Assembly (NCBI GenBank): GCA_014526335.1
Contig: JACTAT010000147.1
Coordinates: 145,294 to 209,293 of the forward strand
Length of the DNA: 64,000 nt
Reading direction: 5' to 3'
From: Chrysaora quinquecirrha
Lineage: Eukaryota; Cnidaria; Scyphozoa; Semaeostomeae; Pelagiidae
The first letter of the stretch is position 1, and the number at the start of each line of letters is the position of its first letter. The notes under the pieces were generated by a model. That model was given only the letters and a program-made list of their open reading frames with translations, did not search any database and was not told where the DNA came from. Positions 21,450 to 32,400 of this stretch are shown here, in pieces. A program made the translations under genes and the position numbers.

Positions 21450-23659
21450 TTAGTCTACTTGGCTGAATGATTCATAAATGTTTGCTGAAAACGTGTACAT
21501 GATTTCATTAGAAAAAAGAGCATCAAGATACTCATTATGACCAGTTTTGAATATTTGATTCATTTGTGCATTCATAATTGGAATCAGTTTAGCCAAGGGA
21601 AGACTTATGTGATCAATTGATTCATCCACATCTTCTGTTGAAATCTGTGTCCCTTTTTCTATAAAACAAAAAACAAAAAAAAAATGTTAAACCTATAGAC
21701 CCTTTTGACGAACAGCCAGATTATGGAAATTATCGAAAATTACTAGGTAGAGAGTTTCTTATACCAAATTTGAATACACTCATTTTTTTTATAAGAAACT
21801 GACTATAAGAAACTATATATGCCTTTTTCTGAAAAATCAAAAACTAATCTATATGGACGAAGAAGTGAGAAAAAAAACTAAGAAACTATTACTGCTTTTA
21901 AATTCAGCATTCTATTTTACTGATGTGCCTTGTGTAATGTTTACATAAAAATAATCCCAAACAACCATTATACATAATTAGGGTCAATTCTGGACAATGT
22001 CTATATTTTGATCGCTAAGAATATGATACTTTATATTAAAAGCATAACTGACGAAAAATTTTCAAAATTTGGATTCTTAAGTTAAGAAACTCTGCAAGAA
22101 ACTTCTACTTTACCAATTCTGCTGAAAGTTAAGAAACCCTACTATATGGCCCAGAGCTTAGTTTCTTATAAAAAAATGAGTGTATAGCAGCCCAAATTTA
22201 GTCTATGTGCAAAGTTTCACTCCATTCATTGATTTTATGAGCACACAAAGTTTGTGACTTTATAAGGGCTCAGACCAGTCAGGGTGAAAAGTCTCACCTC
22301 AAGCCATTTTTATGGTCAAAGCCCTTAGGTAGAATTGGGAGCTTTAAGAGCCCATAAAATCAATATTACAAGCAATAGGACAATGAAACTTTGCACCTAG
22401 ATTAAGTTTTTGATGCTATATACGATTTTAGCATTGAAATCCTAGTATCCTAAAGTTTTGGGAAATGTCAGTCTTGGCAGCCTTTTATAAAATTGACACA
22501 ACATTTATTAGTAAATTCCAAAGTTTCAGAACTGTACAAGTATATTGATTTCCCAGTATGACAAACTTGAAAAGTAACGAGAAAAATGACAAAATTTGAT
22601 ATTGATAATTCAAAGAATTTAGTTACCTTTGGTGGCATTTTGAAAACATTCTTCAATGAGAGACATCATTTTTTCCAAATTCTTTTGAACACACTCATCA
22701 AGAACATCATTGAAATCATCACTTTCAAGGACGTCTACTGTTTCTGACATGATTTTCTGATACTTTTCTTCATCCATGTAAACAATATCTTTGCTGTATT
22801 CTGATGCATCCAACAAATACTTTGCAAAGCATTTCAAGTTACCATCTCTGGATGTTTCAACTTCTAATGACTTGAACTCTTCCCATATATTAAACACTAT
22901 TTTTGATAAATCATAGTGACTCAAACTGTCTTTCAGTGATATGGAATGAATATTATCTGGAAAATAATTAAATATTTGTCAGAATATGAAGTAACAACAG
23001 GAAATTGTCCTAGAATCAACATTGTCACAATATGAATGAGAAATAAACAAAAACAAAGAAAGTAACAGTATAACAATATGAACTTCATCAACTTAACTAA
23101 ACAAACGAACTAACTAACTAGCCCATGTACTATGCTCTGTCAAAGAAGCATTTGATTTCAAAGAAAGGAATACCTTTAACAAGCTGCTCTATGTCGGAGA
23201 TCATGAGATTGATGCCCTTCTCAAAAATGAACTTGACATTGTTGAGATACTCTTTCCTAATGGTGTTTACGGATGAGTCCATTTCAATGCCATGTGCAAT
23301 GGCTGCAACATCAGCGTAATCTTTTTCCTCAGAGTTTTCAATGCTCTCAATGTACAAGTAACCACCAATTATATTCATTTGCACCTTAAGAAAGGCATAT
23401 AACATGCAACATGAAGCTACTGATGTAATTGCTTTTGTGAAACTCTTTATTTTTAGTTCATCCCACAGATCTACTTTTCCTTTAGGGTTGCTGCTTATCA
23501 AAGTAATAAGCTCTTCAGTATTCAGAGATTCTTGAATTTTGTCCCGTAATATAACCATGAATTGCATAAATGTCTTTGTACATGTTCTTTGATTGCTGTC
23601 ATAATTAAATTGCTTCTTTGCCTGTCTTGCGTATTCTTCAGCTTCCCTGTCTCGCAGCT
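21450..23659 (-). CDS. PEX3: Peroxisomal biogenesis factor 3, N-terminus not found
   Basis: PEX3 sits in the peroxisomal membrane, recruits PEX19 with its membrane-protein cargo, and is needed to build the membrane. Three exons are visible: 23174-23659, 22627-22956 and 21450-21658 (TAA stop at 21450-21452). All joins are in phase 1. Matches to the family include EAEEYARQAKKQFNYDSNQR followed by TCTKTF, KVDLWDELKIKSFTKAI, VQMNIIGGYLYIES, a middle LESDDFNDVLDECVQKNLEK, and the C-terminal ISLPLAKLIPIMNAQMNQIF. The visible part is 340 residues; human PEX3 is about 373, so only the first 30-40 residues (lumenal and membrane anchor) are missing. The first exon begins at a TTATCAG acceptor only a few bases from the presumed end of the foldback element at 23667. 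I could not find the missing exon(s) between 23660 and 36990, so they lie unrecognised in the repeats or the gene has been broken. Confidence 0.93.
21774..22185. mobile_element. Tc1/mariner-type MITE in a PEX3 intron
   Basis: Terminal inverted repeats of about 26 bp, at 21774-21800 and 22160-22185, differ by one base in a T-run (outer part ATACACTCATTTTTTT). The element is flanked by TA. Part of its interior (21827-21945) is related to 36480-36640. It lies in the intron between the last two PEX3 coding exons. Confidence 0.75.
22190..22455. mobile_element. Small foldback repeat in a PEX3 intron
   Basis: The two halves are inverted copies: 22194-22241 reads GTGCAAAGTTTCACTCCATT and the reverse complement of 22343-22400 reads GTGCAAAGTTTCATTGTCC in the same context, each followed by TTGATTTTATG. 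A related copy is at 20520-20640. Confidence 0.6.
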
Positions 23660-23914
23660 CTGATAATTTCCATGGTCGGCAGTGCCTCGACTTATCAAAG
23701 TAATGAAATTTTTACTAAGACTTTCTATAAGAATAAAGTTTAGTTCCAATTTCATTCCAGTTAGCCTCATCTTCATAAAGAGAATGTCCCTCTGAATTTT
23801 CTAAGCATGAAGACTAGATACAGTCGGTTCTAGAATAAGTTTATTCTTCATCAGACTTGATTAGAGATAGCGACACGAATACGTCACTTGTATGTCATAC
23901 AACTCTGAAAGAGC

Positions 23915-24965
23915 TGAAAATTCAGGTGACAAGGGTGATCGGGTGATCAGAGATAGACGGAAAAATATGAATCTCCGAGAGAGCTGAAAATAAGGGTGAC
24001 GAGGGTGATCGGGTGATCAGAGATAGAAGGAAAAATATAAAACTCCTAGAGAGCTGAAAATAAGGGTGACGAGGGTGATCGGGTGATCAGAGATAGAAAG
24101 AAAAATATAAAACTCCTAGAGAGCTGAAAATAAGGGTGACGAGGGTGATCGGGTGATCAGAGATAGAAGGAAAAATATGAAACTCCGAGAGAGCTGAAAA
24201 TAAGGGTGACGAGGATGATCGGGTGATCAGAGATAGAAAGAAAAATATAAAACTCCTAGAGAGCTGAAAATAAGGGTGACGAGGGTGATCGGGTGATCAG
24301 AGATAGAAGGAAAATATGAAACTCCGAGAGAGCTGAAAATAAGGGTGACGAGGGTGATCGGGTGATCAGAGATAGAAGGAAAATATAAAACTCCTAGAGA
24401 GCTGAAAATAAGGGTGACGAGGGTGATCAGGTGATCAGAGATACGTCACGTAAATATAAAACTCCGAAAGAGCTGAAAATAAGGGTGACGAGGGTGATCG
24501 GGTGATCAGAGATAGTCACGAAAATATAAAACTCTGAGAGAGCTGAAAATAAGGGTGACGAGGGTGATCGGGTGATCAGAGATAGAAGAAAATATAAAAC
24601 TCCTAGAGAGCTGAAAATAAGGGTGACGAGGGTGATCGGGTGATCAGAGATAGTGGCGTAAATATAAAACTCCGGAAGAGCTGGAAATAAGGGTGACGAG
24701 GGTGATCGGGATCAGAGATACGTCACGTAAATATAAAACTCTGATAGAACTGAAAATAAGGGTGACGAGGGTGATCGGGTATTCGTAAATATAAAACTCC
24801 TAGAGAGCTGAAAATATGGGTGACGAGGGTGATCGGGTGATCAGAGATACGTCACTGATAGAGCTGAAAATAAGGGTGAAAGGGTGATCGGGTGATCAGA
24901 GATAGTGATAGAGCTGAAAATATGGGTGACGAGGGTGATCGGGTGATCAGAGATACGCCACGTAA
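23915..24965 (+). repeat. 70-bp minisatellite, left arm (about 15 units)
   Basis: The unit core is GAGAGCTGAAAATAAGGGTG followed by ACGAGGGTGATCGGGTGATC and AGAGATAG. The first units are spaced exactly 70 bp (for example 23981, 24051, 24121, 24191), and later units vary in the AGAAGG/TCACGTAAATATA segment. It is the reverse complement of the right arm. Confidence 0.95.
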
Positions 24966-25659
24966 ATAGCCACTTTCGCAATTCTTTTCTAAGAACACCT
25001 TGTTTGTGATGAGCCTCGATAAACATTTTCATTTTTGAGCTTAAGAATGTTTTGTTTTATATTATTACATATCGTACTAGATTCATTTCAGAGGGCATCA
25101 TCCCAAAGACCCTGTGGAAGTGGAAGTAACACGGGCCGAGCCTCAAGGGAGGTAATTTCTAAAAATGAATGTGCAAATGTTGCAAACATATAACAGTATA
25201 CCATAATATATCAGTTCTAATCAAACTTCACGAAGAAAACGAAAAGCAAATGAAAATAAAACGGTTGTTTATAAAGTTTACACCGATTATCGAAAAATCA
25301 ATACCCTTATCTACCGATTTTCAGAAAATTGAGACCCATGTTTATACCAAAATCGTTAAAATGATACCCTTTTGGGCGCGCGGCACGGCCCTCGTACCAA
25401 AATATATTTAGTACCCCCAGGTTCTGAGCGTTTTCAACTCTACAATAATTTTAAGCTAAAAAAGCTAATGTGCAATGTTCTGTTCAGCAAGACTCTGCAG
25501 AAACGAATTCAGGGAAAAAGACCAAGTCGAAAAGTTTACCACTTACTGTAATAGTACTATAATACTGATTATGTGGTGGTGCAGTTCTAAAGCAATGCAG
25601 TTATAATTTATCAAGATTGGATCTTATTTGTCGTGTTAAGTTGGGTCCACAAAAATGGG

Positions 25660-26757
25660 CAAGGACGCCTGGGGGGGGGCAAGGGGGGCAACCGCCCCTC
25701 CTGCCTTATCCGAGTGGAGCAAGGAGGGGCAAGATGTGCCCTCAGGGTCAACAATTATTTTTAAAATAGATTTAATAGTTGAATACTCCTAGCCAAGTAA
25801 ACACCAGAGAAAACCAAGAGAACACTTAACGGTGATTTATAAAATACAAAATCAATCAATTATTGAAAGACAGGGTCCCCTCATTATATTGACCATTTGA
25901 CATATTGTATCATGTAGGTCATAAATCATCAGGGACGGTTGGAGGATTGCACCATGGCTCGGCATCTTCTGCACCTGAAAAGAGATCCTCAAAGCTAATC
26001 AGCATTAATGACAATATTTGCAATAGGTTATTGTGAAATTCCCGAACCACAGTACAGGCTGTAAGAACAAACTTACAACAAGAAAAACCATACCAAAAGG
26101 ACTTCATGTTCCAGGGAAGGGAGGAGGGCAAAAATCTTGTGTTACCACCAAAGCGAACGAAACGCGCAACCAAACTGAGCAATATCTGCTCTTTTATACC
26201 TAGAAAGTCTCGTAACCACGTGAAGGCGACGCATGAAATCTGCCATGAATGCGTCTCTTGAGAGCAGCATGCAAAATTCTCCGTATTACTATTAAGTTCG
26301 ATAAAACTAGTTTTATCTAGGTTTAAATTTGTCTGCTAAATATTTTAGAATTGTAGAATAGAAGAAAAGCAAGAAAGGACCATAATATATTGATTTCATT
26401 ATTTGTTTCTGGGTCGAGGGAAAATCGATATGAAACTTGTCGCCCGTAATTTTTCCAAAATTAATGAACTGAGAAAATCATTTTTCGGAAACCAATAGCA
26501 ACATCTTATTACAAAACTTTATGACTTTCAATGTACCAATTCTTCAAGAAAATAAGGATTGCTCCTGGAAAATAGAGTTAACAAAATAAACAGTTTTATT
26601 GTCAACGAAAACATTTAAAGGGCGTTTCCCACGTTTTCCAGGCTTCTGAAGGGCGTGGTCGCTTAAAATTTTCTTTGGGGCTACGCCCCCAAACCCATTC
26701 GGTTGCCCTTCTTCAAACCTTTGTCCCCCTTGCCCTCCATACGTACAGGCGTCCCTG
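25660..26757. mobile_element. Non-autonomous hAT element with perfect 8-bp target duplication
   Basis: The ends are CAAGGACGCCTGGGGG on the left and AGGCGTCCCTG on the right, inverted copies of each other with G-rich subterminal sequence. The direct repeat AAAATGGG lies immediately outside both ends (25652-25659 and 26758-26765), the 8-bp duplication expected of hAT transposition. The 1,098-bp interior has no convincing ORF. It is nested in the spacer of the foldback element, so it is younger than that element. Confidence 0.9.
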
Positions 26758-26765
26758 AAAATGGG

Positions 26766-27607
26766 TTGTTTGCACGTCGTTTACATTGAAATCCACTTCG
26801 ACTACTCTCTATCTCGACTACTCTGCATCTCGGGCATTTTCACTTACTTCGACGATTTGCTCCCCGTATCTGGAATATAGCTCTATAACATGTAGAAAGG
26901 ATGTAGAACCCGTTTTTGAAAAGAGAATCCTTCCATAAAAGCTGGTCGCAAGATAATATGCTTGCTGGAAAATTGCAAGAAAACTTGCATAATCGAAAAA
27001 ATTTCTGCAATCAAAGATTAAAATTTTTTAAATTTGTACATCATGATACAACCATCTTTAATTTTACAAATACAACAGCATGAGTCTTAAAAGTGAAAAA
27101 ACGCATGTGTTATATATTCCAATGCCGTATTTACTGTCCACCCTTTAAGACCAAAAGCGTTATTGAGAGAATGTTACCTATTTTAACAATGAATGAGTTC
27201 CTCCAAAATTCTTTCTTTTTGCTCAGTTTCACTAAATAAACAATTTTCCAACTAAATAAACTCACAGTCTTAAAGTCGCAATTTTATTTTCAAATGAGCA
27301 ATGAGCGCCCCCTTTTAACCCAAGCTCCAGAGTCAAACGTTTGGGGGAGGCGCTCTTCGGGAACAGGGGCACTTGGTCAAGTTGAAAAGCATATATGTAA
27401 TCTACACTGATCTTTAGCATTACAAATTTTAAACTAAGTACTTTTTACATTTGTTTTAAAAAAGATAATTATTTGTAAATAAAAAAACCAAAATATAACC
27501 TTAAGTTTTATCTCACAATTTTTTGACACAAATTCATTCTGTTCACACAGCATCACTAGCAAGAACAGCAACTTCCTATACAGTATTGTTTCCAAAACAT
27601 TACGTTC
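26766..27607. other. Spacer of foldback element, nothing recognised
   Basis: AT-rich sequence with no ORF or RNA gene that I can support. A short GC-rich patch lies at 27304-27380. Confidence 0.4.
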
Positions 27608-28745
27608 CTGTGATCACCCGATCACCTTGGTCACCCTTATTTTCAGCTCTATCGGAGTTTTGTATTTACGTAACGTATCTCTGATCACCCGATCACCCTC
27701 GTCACCCTTATTTTCAGCTCTATCAGAGTTTTATATTTACGTGACGTATCTCTGATCACCCGATCACCCTCGTCACCCTTATTTTCAGCTCTATCAGAGT
27801 TTTACATTTACGTGACGTATCTCTGATCACCCGATCACCCTTGTCACCCTTATTTTCAGCTCTATCAGAGTTTTACATTTACGTGACGTATCTCTGATCA
27901 CCCGATCACCCTCGTCACCCTTATTTTCAGCTCTATCAGAGTTTTATATTTACGTGACGTATCTCTGATCACCCAATCATCCTGGTCACCCATATTTTCA
28001 GCTCTCTAGGAGTTTTATATTCTGGCCACTATCTCTGATCACCCGATCACCCTCGTCACCCTTATTTTCAGCTCTATCAGAGTTTTATATTTACGTGACG
28101 TATCTCTGATCACCCGATCACCCTCGTCACCCTTATTTTCAGCTCTATCAGAGTTTTATATTTACGTGACGTATCTCTGATTACCCGATCACCCTCGTCA
28201 CCCATATTTTCAGCTCTATCAGAGTTTTATATTTACGTGACGTATCTCTGATTACCCAATCACCCTGGTCACCCATATTTTCAGCTCTCTAGGAGTTTTA
28301 TATTCTGGCCACTATCTCTGATCACCCGATCACCCTCGTCACCCTTATTTTCAGCTCTATCAGAGTTTTATATTTACGTGACGTATCTCTGATCACCCGA
28401 TCACCCTCGTCACCCTTATTTTCAGCTCTATCAGAGTTTTATATTTACGTGACGTATCTCTGATCACCCGATCACCCTCGTCACCCATATTTTCAGCTCT
28501 ATCAGAGTTTTATATTTACGTGACGCATCTCTGATCACCCGATCACCCTCGTCACCCATATTTTCAGCTCTCTAGGAGTTTTATATTCTGGCCACTATCT
28601 CTGATCACCCGATCACCCTCGTCACCCTTTTCAGCTCTTTCAGAGTTTTACATTTACGTGACGTATCTCTGATCACCTAATCACCCTCGTCACCCTTATT
28701 TTCAGCTCTATCAGAGTTTATGTTTTCATGAGGTATCTCTACGTG
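27608..28745 (-). repeat. 71-bp minisatellite, right arm (about 16 units)
   Basis: On the plus strand the unit reads GATCACCCGATCACCCTCGT followed by CACCCTTATTTTCAGCTCTATCAG and TTTACGTGACGTATCTCT. A variant unit with CTCTAGGAGTTTTATATTCTGG appears at about 28006, 28290 and 28567, so four-unit blocks were duplicated. Most units contain TTACGTGACGTA, a CRE/ATF-like site. Confidence 0.95.
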
Positions 28746-29029
28746 ACGGTTCATCCGTAGTAAGGAATCCTTTGTTGTACAGACTTATCATATAGCCAGG
28801 GTGTCATTATGCTATGGTTTTTAATAATTAATGAGGTAATTTGACTGTATGCGAGCGCCTGAACTGCTTTAGCTTTGTAGACAAAAGGTACACGTAACAG
28901 AAGGATACAAGTACCACTCACTGCATTGCGCAGGAGGAGGACAATAGATTTCATTCCTTGATAAGTCGAGGAATAGCCCGCTGTCACATCAAGTATGTCT
29001 ACATATTGAAGTACCCCCCTCCCCCGGGG

Positions 29030-29150
29030 TCAGAAGCTCAGGGTTCAAGTCCAGCCACGGTAGCGTCAGGGCAAGGGTCGAGGTTTCGATTAGTTAACCT
29101 ACCACTGAGATACTAGCGGCTGGTGCTAAAACACCATTTCACTTCTCACC
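29030..29150 (+). mobile_element. 5'-truncated tRNA-derived SINE
   Basis: It contains a B box (GGTTCAAGTCC) and then a body matching the SINE at 44790 (CGATTAGTTAACCTACCACT, ACACCATTTCAC). The 5' tRNA half is missing. Confidence 0.65.
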
Positions 29151-29482
29151 AAGTGGCGTAGCGATTTTTCATCTGAGTTTAATCAAAATTATTATCGAAG
29201 TCAGCAGTATACTACGGTTCATGTATCCATTATCAAAATAGAATATTTGAAATCACCAGCAAGAAGCCTTGCTTTAATTTCTTCTGACTTCCTCTTCGTC
29301 TGTGAGCAATCTCCGACCACTCCCTTGCATGAATCTTGCAGTCTCGTTCCCCTTCCTGTTGCCAAGTCTTGCTATTGATCTAGTTCCTGAGACCCCCTGA
29401 AGACATTGCCAGAGTATTTGCCAAGCTGATGCTTCAAGGAAAAGTAAATGCAGCAATGCGGTTCCTGAGTGAAGAAAATGAT

Positions 29483-32400
29483 AAAGGGGGCGCACATCGG
29501 GAAAAGCATTGGGGGGGCGTGCATATGCCTGGGACCGAATACAGGATAGGCGACCTAGGTGGTTTCAGGTGTACACCTGCCTCCTTCTAGGGGGGCCTAG
29601 AGGAATGCTTACCAGGAAAATTTTCAATTTTCAATTCTTTAAATTGGCTGTTGTGGCCTCTTTTTGACTTAATGTTAAAATTAATATGCAGCAAAACCCC
29701 TGCCCGAAACAGTGCAACAATATAATTTTGCTAATACAATTTTGGCAATGCCCATGATCTCTCTTGGAAACCCTATTACTGGAGGTCAGTAGAAACGAAC
29801 TTGGACTGAAAAACATATTTTCGTTAAAATTTTCTTTAGTGTATCTCCATTACAGAAAAGTACAGGTACTGTTATCAGTTCCGCAACTTATTCCGTTGTG
29901 CCAATACTAATAACACGTTTTGTTTTTGGTAACTTCGCCCAATTCTTCACAACCTCTTCCAAATCAATATTATCTGTGATGTCTTTTTCACAGGCAAGCT
30001 TCATAACGTGTTTCAGCCTGTCCTGTTTCATGGTGCTCCGCATCAATGTCTTGATGAGCTTCAGCTTCGAAAAACTTCGCTCGTTTGAAGCAGCAGTAAT
30101 TGGCGCTGTTAGAGCGAGACGCATGCATTTTTCTGTCAAAGGAAATATATTTTTGAATTTCGTGCAGTACTCTGTGGCTGCTGATATTGACTGTACATCT
30201 GGTTTGCTTTCTTTACAATGCTTTCTGAAAATGTCCAGCTCCAACAGAAGAGCATCCTCATCAGGTTTGCAGACATCCGGAAACAAATTAGAAATTCCAC
30301 TGATTAAAGCTGTATCTAAGAGTGCATTTGAATAGGGAGGCACCAGCAGAATAACTGTAGGCTCCATAATATCAAACGCCACCTTCAAGTTGTCTTCCAA
30401 GTCAGCTATCTGTACATCTAGAACGTGGAGAAATTCTCTCCTGTAGTGCTCTGTCAAGCTCAGGTGGACTGCATTTTCAGGCCTGTCGTCAATTCGACGT
30501 GGTATAGCTCTTGGTCTGTGATGACGGTTGAACTCCGCCTCCGCATCAACTGCGTATTGGCTACTAAACATTACGGCTGCTTGGATTTCCATGTCTATGC
30601 TCTCTTGTTCGTTTCTGACGTGCTTTAAAGCTCCTATAGTTGCGCTAAGGGCTTCCAGGGCTTCGATTATGTTCAGATCTACAGCTTGCAGCTGCTTCGT
30701 CAATATTTTTGTTTTTGACATTATATTCTTCATGAACATGAGGGTGACGATGAATTCGAAGGACTTCAATTTCCCAATGATGCCTTTTGCTTTTGTTTTT
30801 GTCTTTATGTCATCGATTTCGGTTTCCTTTTCGAGAGCTGCCACAATCCCTTCAAAACTCGTCCAAACTGCCTGAATTGAATCAGCACGGGCAATCCAAC
30901 GAGTAACAGACAGATTTCGTAAATCAAGAGCACCATGGATATCCTTTTCCTTTACTTGTTGCTGAAACACTAAGTACCTTTTTGTACTTGATGTAAAGAA
31001 GACGTACAGAGTTTCCAGTGTGTCAAACATGTTTGAAACAGAAACACTGGCCTTGCAGCTGTGCTCCACAGTGGTGTTTACTCTATGAGCAAGGCAAGGG
31101 AAATATGGAACCGCTCTTCCGAGGTATTCTTTAATTTTTGCTTGACATCCTTTAAATTTTCCAGACATTGAAGATGTGTAATCGTATGACTGAAAAACGA
31201 TATTGTCTGCATTCAACCCCTGACTTTCTAATGACGTCAGGATGGCTTTGGCTTGCCCATCACCAGTTTTATTATCGATATCTCGCATATCAACTAGCCG
31301 TTCATGTGCTTTTCCATGTCCATCTACATACCTTGCAATTACTGACAACTGGTCAACATGTGAGGTATCTGGTGTTGTGTCTGCCATTACTGAAAAAAAA
31401 TGTGCTTCCTTAATTTCTTTTGTGATCTTATTTGATGCATAACCAGCGAGCAACATCAAGAATTCATTTTGAGATCTCCAGTTGAGATATTTGACTCTAT
31501 GAGGGCGTTTCTTGGCATCGTCTAACCATCTCTTTAACACAGGGGAATGCCTTGCAACTAACATCACAATTTGGTGAAAGTTTCCATTTGCATCGCTTTC
31601 AGATCCATGTCCCCGAAACGACAGACCCTGTCTGGCAAGTGTGCGGGTAACATCCAGTAAAATTTTAACTGCTTCCCTGTTGCGAAGGTCTTCAGCCTTC
31701 TCCTCTATCAAAATATCCAATCTTTCTTTGTCAAGCATTACATCGATGTGAGTTGATCTGTATTGAAATGCAACCATAGCTTCCAAAGCCGCTTTGTGAC
31801 TTTTAGAAGAAAAGTGGCTCGAGAGCTTTCCTGGTTTAGATTTTCCTCGGCTTTTCATTTTATTCCATGTTTTTACCCCTTTTGTTGTCCAAGCCTCATC
31901 CGACTTTTCATGACCAACACCATCTGGAAACAGTTTACATACGTAACAAAAAGCGGCTTCTTTTCTGATAGAATACTCAAGGTGGGGATATTCTTTGAAC
32001 CATTCAGGTCGAAATCTGCGTTGCTTTGATGGATCAATTTCATCGTTCGTCGGGTACCTTTGCAAGATTGGCTGAAATGGACCTTGCTGCAGCATGTACA
32101 TTCTGTCATTATCATTTTCCATTGGTCGTCTTTCACCAGGGTCATGTTCAATGGGAGAAATGTTAATATCTTCCATTTTAATGGTTTCCTGTTGGTCTTG
32201 CAGCTCCTGTAGGCAACGAAGAGCATCAGAAACGAGAGTTGAAGATGCTGCTTCCACTGTCTGAGTAACTTCGATGAGCTCCTCTAACAAATGATCTGGT
32301 TTGGGAATATCTATATTCACGGCTTTTTCCAATATATTCTGGCACTGTGAGAGATGGCCGCAAAGATATTTGAGTCTACCAAGACAAGAGGTCCAGGAGA

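Larger units (their letters stand above)
23667..28975. mobile_element. Foldback-like element with opposed minisatellite arms
   Basis: Two minisatellite arrays with the same 70-71 bp core lie in opposite orientation (23915-24965 and 27608-28745) and could form a hairpin with arms of about 1 kb. Outside them, near-identical inverted ends are seen: CCTCGACTTATCAA then a short indel then AATGAAAT on the plus strand at about 23677-23701, and on the minus strand at about 28945-28970. This resembles foldback transposons, whose inverted ends contain tandem repeats. No transposase is seen between the arms. I could not confirm a target-site duplication. Confidence 0.6.

Noticed and set aside
23125..23776. 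Other frames over the PEX3 exon (23125-23319 plus; 23522-23776 minus)
   Set aside because: They overlap a well-matched PEX3 exon in a different frame and have no domain.
25919..26182. 87-codon minus-strand ORF
   Set aside because: It lies inside a non-autonomous hAT element and has no recognisable domain.
29898..32226. Plus-strand and alternative frames over the hAT transposase
   Set aside because: Shadows of the 855-codon exon; no independent support.
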